Positions 1 to 7,837 of a stretch of 35,756 nucleotides of DNA are shown piece by piece. Positions within the stretch are counted from its first letter, which is position 1, and every line of letters starts with the position of its first letter. Source of the DNA: a bacterium (GTDB taxonomy: Bacteria > Bacteroidota > Bacteroidia > Cytophagales > Cyclobacteriaceae); the NCBI GenBank assembly GCA_024743255.1, contig JANSWY010000048.1, forward strand, positions 1-35,756, read 5' to 3'. Made by a program: the position numbers and the translations under genes. Below the pieces are notes generated by a model that saw nothing but the letters and a program-made list of their open reading frames with translations, was not told the origin of the DNA and ran no database searches.

Positions 1-761
1 ACAGATGCTTGGGTTTGGGCCCCTAATGTGGTATTGGCGTTGGTTCCATCTGTAAGGCTAAATGCATTTTGCGTGCTCACTGCAAAATTAGTTGAACCAT
101 CTTCGGTATCCTGAACAGAGGAAGGTGTGCCCAAAGTAATCTCTACACTTGATACTGCGCCTGTAATTAAATCTGTACCGTCTGTACCAAAGGCTGCACT
201 GGTGAAATCCCCGACATTGGTAATATCTAAATCATTGGCTGCTAAAACACTCGCAGCATCTAATGTTTCAGAAAAAGTTACAAATATCCTGTCAACCTGC
301 CCATCAAGATTATTATCTCTATACTCAAAATCTGTAATAGCTGGCGCAGCTCCATCTGAATAAGTTCCTCCGTTTGTAGTTAATTCCCCATTCAGAACTT
401 CGGTACCACCAATATTGAGATTAATACTAGAGTTAGTAGCTGCATTACTATAAGTAATTGTATTTGAAGGTGTTGCAGTTCCAGCTATATCATCAATATC
501 CAGTGTAATGAATCCAATATTGGTACTGGTATAATCAGGAGTGGCATCAATATTTATTCCACCACTAATAGTAATACAATCTAATCCCGTACCTCCAGCA
601 CCATCACCATCCGTGATATTCATATTTGCACTAAAGGTCAGGTGCACCTGATCAATATTTCCATCACCATCACTGTCTCGCCAATCAGCATTCGTGATTG
701 TTTGAGAATATCCAATGAATGGAATGCATAATGCTATTAAAATAAGTAACCGCTTTTGCAT
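1..761 (-). CDS. Secreted T9SS-style protein with SbsA-like Ig modules (3' part outside window)
   Basis: The reading frame starts at an ATG at 761 and stays open to the left edge (253 codons), so the C-terminus is missing. It begins with a clear signal peptide (MQKRLLILIALCIPFIGYSQ). The mature part has at least two similar modules. Each opens with an Asp-rich signature (WRDSDGDGNIDQVHLTFS near residue 26, and FEYRDNNLDGQVDRIFVTFS near residue 137), followed by a beta-rich Ser/Thr/Asn/Gly segment. The DxDxDG-xxD-xxxxTFS pattern is typical of SbsA/Big_5-type Ig-like modules in large Bacteroidota surface proteins, where the Asp loop probably binds calcium. A T9SS C-terminal signal would be expected but lies outside the window. 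It is on the same strand as the operon to its right but 68 bases away, so it may or may not be cotranscribed. Exact role unknown; adhesion or surface structure is inferred. Confidence 0.8.
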   Translation of the reverse strand, partial: MQKRLLILIALCIPFIGYSQTITNADWRDSDGDGNIDQVHLTFSANMNITDGDGAGGTGLDCITISGGINIDATPDYTSTNIGFITLDIDDIAGTATPSNTITYSNAATNSSINLNIGGTEVLNGELTTNGGTYSDGAAPAITDFEYRDNNLDGQVDRIFVTFSETLDAASVLAANDLDITNVGDFTSAAFGTDGTDLITGAVSSVEITLGTPSSVQDTEDGSTNFAVSTQNAFSLTDGTNANTTLGAQTQAS

Positions 762-829
762 GAGTTAATAATTTGAGCCAATTTTTTTCTTACAACTTTT
801 CAAGTTTGCACCACCAATACCTGAATTAA

Positions 830-2113
830 CTACAATAATTCTCCGGAGCTATTCACCTTCATTAACACCATCTTAGTAACTGATGCTCCAAAACTTATTG
901 TTCCTCCTATCAGAATTTGACCATCTGGTAGCTGCAGTATGGCTTCTCCTGAATCATTAAAACCATCCCCATGATGGTTGCTTGTAAGATTGCTTGTTCC
1001 TAGTTGATCGGTCCGCAAAAATAGTATTTGTTGACCTTTTGGAGTATTGTCGTTTTCTTCTGCTGTTAGGACATAGTTATTGAAACTCCCAGTCATTATA
1101 TAATCGCCATTTAGGGATCTCACCACATCGGCCACAACTATGTCACTTTGATTTGGGATATTTGCCAAAGGTCTTAATGAATCTATTGCTCCATTAGCAT
1201 TAAGAGGGATCACGAAAGGTTCTTCCACCCCCCCTATAAGAGAATTTCCAATTATTGTCGCACCAGCAGCGTCTTGAATCATTTTAGTCGGAATATCATC
1301 AATTATTGTACTACCTCCGGATGAATTTCCAAAGGCTAATGAATTTTTCAAGAGCCCAAGATCGTTCACCACAAGATATAACGCGTTAATTCCTCCATAC
1401 CCCCTTACCGATGTTCTATCAGTGAGGGCACAAATTGCAAAGTCGCCATTTTCTAGTTCAATTATTGATACTCCTACATCAGTTCCTGGAAGGGGGTTTG
1501 TTCTTTCCCAATCGACAATTCCATCTTGAGAAAACTTAATGTAATAAAGATCTCTCTCCACATCTGTTAACTCGCCTGTAGTGGCTAGTATTAGCAAATC
1601 ACCATCTGAAGTTTGAATGATATCATTTCCTTCAATATCAATTCCGTCAATTGAAATTGTATCAGATGATTGAACTGTAAAATTAAAATCTACTACCGCG
1701 TAAAATATTTTCTTGTTTTCAAAAACACCATTAACATTGATTGTTTCCGTAGAACCGACCACAAGGAATTGATTATCAATCACTTCCAGAGAAGTAGCTA
1801 CATCACTGGTACTATCATTATTTCCTAAATCAAATCTGAGCTCATCTAAAAGATTTCCTTCATTATCTGTCTTAACCAGATAAATATCACTAATACCATT
1901 CGGTGAAAAGCTATTAGAATTTCCTAATAAAATATATGCATCTTCAGAAGCAATGTGTCCTACATCTACTAACTCATCAGTTCCCTCACCACCGTAGAAT
2001 TTCACGAAGATTTCATCCGGTTGAGGGCCCTCACTATCTAGAATACAGCCTGATGCGCCTAAAAGAATTAGTGCAGCATATAATCCATTGAACAAAAATA
2101 ATCTCACTCTCAT
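830..2113 (-). CDS. Outer-membrane lipoprotein, propeller-like repeats
   Basis: This 427-residue protein has a lipoprotein signal peptide ending in LGASGC, with Cys23 as the likely lipidated residue. The rest is a run of beta-strand repeats of the type 'DG..L...TG...DIYLVKTD..G', for example DIYLVKTDNEGNLL and DLYYIKFSQDG, plus many short 'GDFAI / GDLLI / GQILIGG' strands. This resembles delta-60/SBBP-type beta-propeller repeats. I see no catalytic motif. Its ATG overlaps the stop of the upstream barrel gene by 4 bases (ATGA), so the two are translationally coupled and probably work together at the outer membrane. It is the last gene of the five-gene run starting at 11122. Ligand binding or a scaffold role is inferred only. 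Confidence 0.8.
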   Translation of the reverse strand: MRVRLFLFNGLYAALILLGASGCILDSEGPQPDEIFVKFYGGEGTDELVDVGHIASEDAYILLGNSNSFSPNGISDIYLVKTDNEGNLLDELRFDLGNNDSTSDVATSLEVIDNQFLVVGSTETINVNGVFENKKIFYAVVDFNFTVQSSDTISIDGIDIEGNDIIQTSDGDLLILATTGELTDVERDLYYIKFSQDGIVDWERTNPLPGTDVGVSIIELENGDFAICALTDRTSVRGYGGINALYLVVNDLGLLKNSLAFGNSSGGSTIIDDIPTKMIQDAAGATIIGNSLIGGVEEPFVIPLNANGAIDSLRPLANIPNQSDIVVADVVRSLNGDYIMTGSFNNYVLTAEENDNTPKGQQILFLRTDQLGTSNLTSNHHGDGFNDSGEAILQLPDGQILIGGTISFGASVTKMVLMKVNSSGELL

Positions 2114-3162
2114 TGGTTGATGAATTTTTTCTTTTTCTTAGGGTTATAAATGGATCTTGTGTACCCGACAGTTATTGAAAGGAACCCAAGACTAAGGTCA
2201 TCTGAGACGTAGCTCAATCCATAAACAGTCTCATTGCTATTGAATCTATTGTCAGGATTGACATAATTAAGTAACCCTACTTCATAACGTCCTTCAATTG
2301 TAATAAAATGAGTCTGGGTTCTCAATTTTACTCCTCCTCCAACAAAGCCCGAGAAATTAATTCTATTCCTTTCTTCATTGCTTAGAAGGTCGTAATTATT
2401 GGATGCTTTTTGGGTTCCACCTTGTCTGTTACTATCAACAAACTGTGCTTTTAATAAATAGTCAAATGATACTCCCCCCATTACGTACGGGATTGGTCCT
2501 TTTCTATTACCGTAATTAAAATTATATCTAGCCAGCAGTGGTATTTTGGCCCATGATTGCGCATCGTTGATCGTTGATAATATACCTGTACTGTCAGATC
2601 TATTGTCCACGGTGTATTTAGAGGAGCGGAACATCAAACCTAAAGAACCTTCGAATCCAAGAGCGAAATGCCTTTCAACAGAAAGTTCTGCGTTAAATCC
2701 AGCTGCTGATGTATAGCTTCGATTACTGAACTCCGGAGAGAATGCACTGTACTCGTTGATTACATAAGGTGTTAGAAGGTTTCCTCCCAATTTCATTCCA
2801 ATTCTAAAAATGGGCTCAACTCTAAATTTTTCATACAAATAAAATAATTCAGCCGGATCAAAATTTTCGTCCAACTGGTGCTCTGGGTCCACTTTTAACA
2901 ACTTGATCATGGATTCTTCCGCTTTGGATTCCTGATCTGAAAAGATGTAAACCTGAGTGAGTAGTTTGTGCGCTCTAATTGTTTCTTCCTTAGAAAAGCC
3001 ATCCGTATTTAGACATTCCTGCAACAACGCTGGGATCCCCAAAATCCTTCCTGCTTCGAACTCATCCTCAGCTCTATTCAAAACCTGCGTGCACTGAGCT
3101 GAGATGTAGTTGTATGACAGCAAAAGTAGTGCTGATGATATAATTAAAATTCTCTTTTTCAA
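2110..3162 (-). CDS. Outer-membrane beta-barrel protein with helical (TPR-like) N-terminal domain
   Basis: This 350-residue protein has a signal peptide (MKKRILIISSALLLLSYNYISAQ). The start is a TTG at 3162; no ATG fits, and the Lys-Lys-Arg start matches a signal peptide. Residues about 25-110 are helical and TPR-like, ending in the motif 'LLKVDPEHQLDENFDP' that often precedes a barrel in Bacteroidota. From about 118 on there are alternating amphipathic strands (FRIGMKLGGNLL, FALGFEGSLGLMF, ITIEGRYEVGLL) ending in LSITVGYTRSIY, as in PorT-like outer membrane barrels of about 8-10 strands. It follows the STAND ATPase gene by 12 bases in the same frame and overlaps the lipoprotein gene by 4, so it belongs to that operon. 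The periplasmic helical domain could contact the WD40 or coiled-coil part of the upstream gene product; this is inference. Confidence 0.82.
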   Translation of the reverse strand: MKKRILIISSALLLLSYNYISAQCTQVLNRAEDEFEAGRILGIPALLQECLNTDGFSKEETIRAHKLLTQVYIFSDQESKAEESMIKLLKVDPEHQLDENFDPAELFYLYEKFRVEPIFRIGMKLGGNLLTPYVINEYSAFSPEFSNRSYTSAAGFNAELSVERHFALGFEGSLGLMFRSSKYTVDNRSDSTGILSTINDAQSWAKIPLLARYNFNYGNRKGPIPYVMGGVSFDYLLKAQFVDSNRQGGTQKASNNYDLLSNEERNRINFSGFVGGGVKLRTQTHFITIEGRYEVGLLNYVNPDNRFNSNETVYGLSYVSDDLSLGFLSITVGYTRSIYNPKKKKKFINQ

Positions 3163-3174
3163 CGTTACAACTTG

Positions 3175-6100
3175 TTAATTATCTGTTCCTTTCTCTAAAC
3201 CATCACAAGTAGATCTTTCATCAATATCTTTCCCAACATATTGAAACCATTCCGATTGCGACATATTGCGAGTAAGGAAACCGCATATTTCTGATGACAT
3301 CTCACTAGGGTAAACAGGCCACTTTCTGATAACCTGGTCCTTTGATCCTGTAACCAAATACTCACCGCTTGGGTGGAAATCAAGTGTGAATACCCAATCA
3401 TTATGATCATCCAACACTGTTGGCAAATCAAAGATATGTTCTGGGTCAATATTCCATAGCCTGGCTGTCTTATCTGCACTTGCGCCACCAAGAAGCTTAT
3501 TGTTAGGACCAAATTTCAAATCCAATACCGGTCCCTGAAAACCGGTTAATGTAGGACCGAATTTTTTACCTTCAAGTAAGTCCCAAAGTATGATATTCCC
3601 ATCATAATCTCCAAATGCAAGCTTATTACCCTCTTTATTGAAAGTAATTGCATTAACCGGTGTACTTGACTTTGTGTAGATTGTAGTCATCGCGTTACCT
3701 GCTTCAAGGTCCCAAAGATATACGTCACCATTTTCTGCACCACCTGCCAGAATCTTTCCATTTGGAGAAACCGCCAACGCTTTTACCCTTGACTCAGTGG
3801 TAATAATAGCCTCAGACGAGTTATAGTCACTTCTTCTAATGATCTTGTCAGACCCAACAGAAATAAACCCAGAATTATCAGGCATAAATATTAAATCAAA
3901 CACTGCTCCTCCATGACCGATGATTTCCTTCGGTTCCTGGTTTTTATTTTTCAAATCAAATAGGAAAATGTTGTCTTTGTCAGATCCCAATGCAAGATAT
4001 CTTTCATCCGGACTTACTCCAACTACTCTACTCACATTATCATTTTGAAACAGCACAGAATTTGACTCATTATCCATATTCCAGGTCAGAATCATTCCAT
4101 CACTACCTGCAGAGTACATTCTGCTTCCATCTTCGTCAAAAACCACAGATCTAACAGCATCGTCATGACCTTTTAAATGATTTAGTGAATCACTTTTCAG
4201 ACCTTTCAAAGCGTAGTAAATACCAGCATATATATCTCCATTAAACTCATCTCCTTCATCCCGGTATTCCTTCCAGAATAAATATGCCTGCCTCGCAACA
4301 AGAGCTTTCAATTCAGGTTGTGAAACATTTTTAGCTTTAATCGCCATTGATTGAGCAATAGCCTGATACCTTAATCTATCAGCTGCTAATTTCTCCTGTT
4401 GTGCTAATCTTGCTTGTCTTTGAGATTCAAGTTCTGCTAATTTCGCATCTTCAGCTGCTTTGGTAGCTTTTGCTTGTTGTTCCTTGGCTAATTGTGCATT
4501 CTTTTCTGCTTCTAATCTTTGTCTCTCTGCTCTATTGGATGCTTCTTTTGCAAGGTTTTCCTGTCTTTGCGCCTCTTCAAGTGCTTTCTTCGCTTCTGCT
4601 TCAGCATGAATTGCTCTTGCTGCTTCTTTGGCTGATTCATCCGCAAGTCTATCTGCTCTTTCTTTTGCTTTTTGTGCTTCCTCTGCCTGTAAAGTTGCAG
4701 CTTCTCTCAATTTATTTGCTTCAGCAGACTGCAACTGAGCAAAAATTACAAGGAAAATGGACACTAAAGTTGCAATTGAAAGAATGATGGCAACATTTCT
4801 CGTTCTTTTTACTTGTCTTTTTTGAAGTAGCTCTTTGTTTCTTTGTTCAGTTTCGTAAGCTTTTTTACTGGTTTCGAGGAACACCATAGTTCTCTCGAAT
4901 GCCATATTATATCGTTGACCCCAAACAAGTGTAGGTTTGTTTTCTTCCTCCCAGTTTAGAGCTAACTGAAGGTCTGGCATTTGCCATAACCCAGCTTTAC
5001 CCTCTTGGTACCTCTCAGCTGATTCTGATAATTTCAGGTACATTTCAGCAGATTTGGATTCCTCATCCAGCCATCTTCTAAGACGCACCCAAATTCTCAT
5101 CAAACTCTCATGAGAAATATCAATAACAGTATCGGATTCCAGCCTAACTCCGTAAGGTGGCATCAACAATGACCTTCCTGGCTCCCTGAATTTTTCTACA
5201 ACCCTAGTAACCTCATCTTCCGAGACTCCAACGATACTTGCAATTGTACTAAGTTTGGTTGGCCTCCTAATTCCTTGATTCTCAGCACCTCGTTCTGTAA
5301 GTGCTTTAAACATTACCTCACAAATCTCCTTTTCTCTCTTGGATAGGGAATCGTAAGCTTCATTTGCGTGTTGAGATAGGGCTTCCTGCAGGGTACCTAT
5401 GGCATTGTAATGCCTGACATCCATGTCTTCACCCTCTTTCCTATTCTCTACCCAATATTGCCATGTTCTCATTAAGGCATGTTGCAAAATTGGTAACTGG
5501 TCAGGATTGTCTCCAACATCATTTAGAAGTTGTTGAGTTAATCTTCCAGCAATTTTACCTCCACCAACGGCAACTGGACCTTCAATGGCTAGCCTTTTCT
5601 GATCTCTCGTCATTTGAGGAATCAAATAGTGAGAGTCGTTAATCATTTGCGTCAGATCCGGGAATAATGCACATTCACCAATAAAATCTGATCTCATGGT
5701 AAGCGCTACGTATATCGGTTCATCGTATTGATGTATCGCTTCCAGCAGTAAATTCACAAATGCTGAAGACTCATCAATTTCTGATTCCAGTGCTTCTACC
5801 CTTTTATATCTAAAAAGTTCCTCAAACTGGTCAACAAGAATTAAGAAATTTTGCTTGTTGGATGTCTTTAACTGTTTGACCGCTTCTATTAAACCTAAGG
5901 AACTGGATCTAAGAACTGTTCCTGTTATTGTCTTCTTGATCAGCTTATCTTCCTCACCAAGCTGATTATAATCACTATTTTTTGTCAGTAGTGCTTCTGC
6001 AAGGTTATCAATTGGACCACCCCCAGGCCGGGTAACAATTATTTTCCAATTTGATCCAGCATCGGTCATAAACCCTCCATATAGTGTAGGAATCAGACCA

Positions 6101-6318
6101 CAATACATTAATGAAGATTTACCACTACCGGAAGCTCCAAGAATAGCAACGAATTTATTCTCTGCTAGCTTTACCAGAACTTCATCACTTTGCCCTTCCC
6201 GTCCGAAAAACAGGTGACTTTCTTCAATACCAAAAGGTCTTAACCCTGGAAATGGATTAATGAGTTCGGAAATGTCCAGGAAGCCTGTTTCCTGGGAAGT
6301 TACATTTTGATCACTCAT
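3175..6318 (-). CDS. nSTAND1 NTPase with transmembrane segment, coiled coil and WD40 propeller
   Basis: This 1047-residue signalling ATPase starts at an ATG at 6318. Domains in order are: the nSTAND1 lead-in NPFPGLRPF and FFGRE (21-41); Walker A GASGSGKSS (61-69); Walker B FLILVDQFEE (158-167); and the conserved ISHESLMRIWVRLRRWLDEE block (401-420). One hydrophobic span follows at about 507-527 (NVAIILSIATLVSIFLVIFA), preceded by a basic stretch (KRQVKRTR). Then comes an Ala/Glu/Lys/Arg-rich coiled coil (about 530-655) and seven WD40 repeats (about 715-1005), enough for one closed propeller. STAND proteins switch between states on ligand binding and nucleotide exchange, often by oligomerising. 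The positive-inside rule puts the NTPase in the cytoplasm and the coil and propeller in the periplasm. The gene is 3 bases from the TIR gene and 12 from the barrel gene. The family call is firm; the ligand and output are unknown. Confidence 0.93.
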   Translation of the reverse strand: MSDQNVTSQETGFLDISELINPFPGLRPFGIEESHLFFGREGQSDEVLVKLAENKFVAILGASGSGKSSLMYCGLIPTLYGGFMTDAGSNWKIIVTRPGGGPIDNLAEALLTKNSDYNQLGEEDKLIKKTITGTVLRSSSLGLIEAVKQLKTSNKQNFLILVDQFEELFRYKRVEALESEIDESSAFVNLLLEAIHQYDEPIYVALTMRSDFIGECALFPDLTQMINDSHYLIPQMTRDQKRLAIEGPVAVGGGKIAGRLTQQLLNDVGDNPDQLPILQHALMRTWQYWVENRKEGEDMDVRHYNAIGTLQEALSQHANEAYDSLSKREKEICEVMFKALTERGAENQGIRRPTKLSTIASIVGVSEDEVTRVVEKFREPGRSLLMPPYGVRLESDTVIDISHESLMRIWVRLRRWLDEESKSAEMYLKLSESAERYQEGKAGLWQMPDLQLALNWEEENKPTLVWGQRYNMAFERTMVFLETSKKAYETEQRNKELLQKRQVKRTRNVAIILSIATLVSIFLVIFAQLQSAEANKLREAATLQAEEAQKAKERADRLADESAKEAARAIHAEAEAKKALEEAQRQENLAKEASNRAERQRLEAEKNAQLAKEQQAKATKAAEDAKLAELESQRQARLAQQEKLAADRLRYQAIAQSMAIKAKNVSQPELKALVARQAYLFWKEYRDEGDEFNGDIYAGIYYALKGLKSDSLNHLKGHDDAVRSVVFDEDGSRMYSAGSDGMILTWNMDNESNSVLFQNDNVSRVVGVSPDERYLALGSDKDNIFLFDLKNKNQEPKEIIGHGGAVFDLIFMPDNSGFISVGSDKIIRRSDYNSSEAIITTESRVKALAVSPNGKILAGGAENGDVYLWDLEAGNAMTTIYTKSSTPVNAITFNKEGNKLAFGDYDGNIILWDLLEGKKFGPTLTGFQGPVLDLKFGPNNKLLGGASADKTARLWNIDPEHIFDLPTVLDDHNDWVFTLDFHPSGEYLVTGSKDQVIRKWPVYPSEMSSEICGFLTRNMSQSEWFQYVGKDIDERSTCDGLEKGTDN

Positions 6319-6321
6319 AAC

Positions 6322-7824
6322 TTATAATAGTTTTTGGAGAAATGGTTCTAGCTGCTCTTCGGTGAAATCTTTCTCGCATTCAAGAACTATTGCCCTATTA
6401 CTCTCAAATTTCTTTCTGTTAATTTCTTTGTCCTTTCCTATATAAACAGCCTTAGCTTTGATTGGCTTCATCCTACCAAACCCAGGTGCTTTCAGAAGGT
6501 CCTGAAGTTTGGCGTTAATCCAATCTTCAGTGCTTGTACCACAGTAAATTATTGAAGCATCACATCTTCTCAGGTTTTCCTGATGAATATATCTTAAATC
6601 AACCAGGTCTCCATCATATGTAGGCTCAACAACTTTAAATCCCCTTTTTTCCAAATATGTCGCGATAGGTTTTGATGATTTAAGATCAGGCTTATCACAG
6701 ATCAAGTAAATCATCTCTTTACCGGACTCTTCAGGTTCCGGAGTATATCCTTTAATTTCTCTTGCTACATTAAATCTTCCTCCAGTAACAAGTTCCTCCC
6801 GGATGATACTCTTAAATTCCTGCAATGTAATTTGAAGTACTTCCGCTTCATCTAATGATGCTGCATCACTTTTCAAATCTTCAATAAATATTTTTTGACG
6901 TTCCGTTACGTTTTTAAGGTCTGGGGATAACCATATCAGACGACTAAAAGGGTCTTTATTGTCATTCTCCCGGTTATACTTAGACATCTTCTTGGTATGC
7001 TTACTGGCCACCTGGTTTTGTATATCTACTACTGATAAGTCTGTACCTTTTGGTCTGTAACCATAGTCCTCTCCCACTAGGTGAATCGACAATCTACATC
7101 TTCTTAGATCTCGTTTAACGACCTCCTCAAGGCCTGAAACCTCTTTCGGTAAAGAATGATCAGGAAGTACCCTGTAACCATGTCTGATTAATTCGCGCTT
7201 CACAACATCCCGCTGAATTACCATATCAACACCAGTACTGGCCAGGTATACAGTTTTAGACTTTTCTACTTCCTCTCTTATCTCAGCTTCTTCTCTTTCA
7301 GTAAGATTATAGATGTATTGTGAAATGTCGTAAGCCATATCCACAAGTTTCATCCAGAAGCTCCTTTCAGCATTGCTTCCAAAGAATCTGTGAAACTGTT
7401 TAGCTTCACCTGTCATTGGATCTACCTCAAAAAAGTCATATGGAATAATACTTTGATATTCTGGTAGGTGTTCGTCAATTTCGATTGGGTATTTTACAAC
7501 CTTGAATAAACGACTTAACCCATTAAGATCCAGATTGCCTTCTTCCTTTGCTTTCTCGCAGAAAGAATTAAGGTCATCCACTAACCTTGATGATTGGAAG
7601 TAATTATCTGATAAAACCGCAACAAATACTGCAGCCTTGTTTTCGATTTGTTCAGGAAGGTTTGTCTCTGAAATCATTAGAACTCTCGGTTCCTCCTTGC
7701 CTATTTGAGTCAATAAAGTCACGAGAAACTTCCTAAAGTTGGTGACCCAACCTTTATCCAATCCTTCGATTGGAAGATCGTCATCCTCAGAGTAACTCAG
7801 TATTATATCGTATTCAAATTTCAT
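6322..7824 (-). CDS. Protein with three TIR-like / DUF4062-like modules
   Basis: This 500-residue protein has no signal peptide or membrane span, so it is probably cytoplasmic. Module 1 (about 1-175) starts with the TIR-like YDIILSYSEDD and has VFVAVLSDNYFQSSRLVDDL (66-85). In enzymatic TIR domains this helix carries the NADase Glu (S..Y..S.WC..EL); here the aligned residue is Asp84 and WC is Arg-Leu. Module 2 (about 188-275) has VYLASTGVDM, GYRVLPD, SIHLVGEDYGYRP and VVDIQNQ; related families often have Glu where Asp267 lies. Module 3 (about 369-500) has MIYLICDKPDLKSS, CDASIIYCGTSTEDW and KLQDLLKAPGFGRMKP. A charged helix at 175-190 links modules 1 and 2. The stop is 3 bases from the STAND gene start, and the start is 13 bases after the transporter gene. 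A signalling or scaffold partner of the STAND ATPase is inferred; NAD-cleaving activity is doubtful. Confidence 0.82.
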   Translation of the reverse strand: MKFEYDIILSYSEDDDLPIEGLDKGWVTNFRKFLVTLLTQIGKEEPRVLMISETNLPEQIENKAAVFVAVLSDNYFQSSRLVDDLNSFCEKAKEEGNLDLNGLSRLFKVVKYPIEIDEHLPEYQSIIPYDFFEVDPMTGEAKQFHRFFGSNAERSFWMKLVDMAYDISQYIYNLTEREEAEIREEVEKSKTVYLASTGVDMVIQRDVVKRELIRHGYRVLPDHSLPKEVSGLEEVVKRDLRRCRLSIHLVGEDYGYRPKGTDLSVVDIQNQVASKHTKKMSKYNRENDNKDPFSRLIWLSPDLKNVTERQKIFIEDLKSDAASLDEAEVLQITLQEFKSIIREELVTGGRFNVAREIKGYTPEPEESGKEMIYLICDKPDLKSSKPIATYLEKRGFKVVEPTYDGDLVDLRYIHQENLRRCDASIIYCGTSTEDWINAKLQDLLKAPGFGRMKPIKAKAVYIGKDKEINRKKFESNRAIVLECEKDFTEEQLEPFLQKLL

Positions 7825-7837
7825 TAATCAATTTTCA

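Noticed and set aside
4470-4787. Leu-rich plus-strand frame that looks like a membrane protein
   Set aside because: It is the reverse strand of the Ala/Glu/Lys-rich coiled coil of the STAND ATPase.
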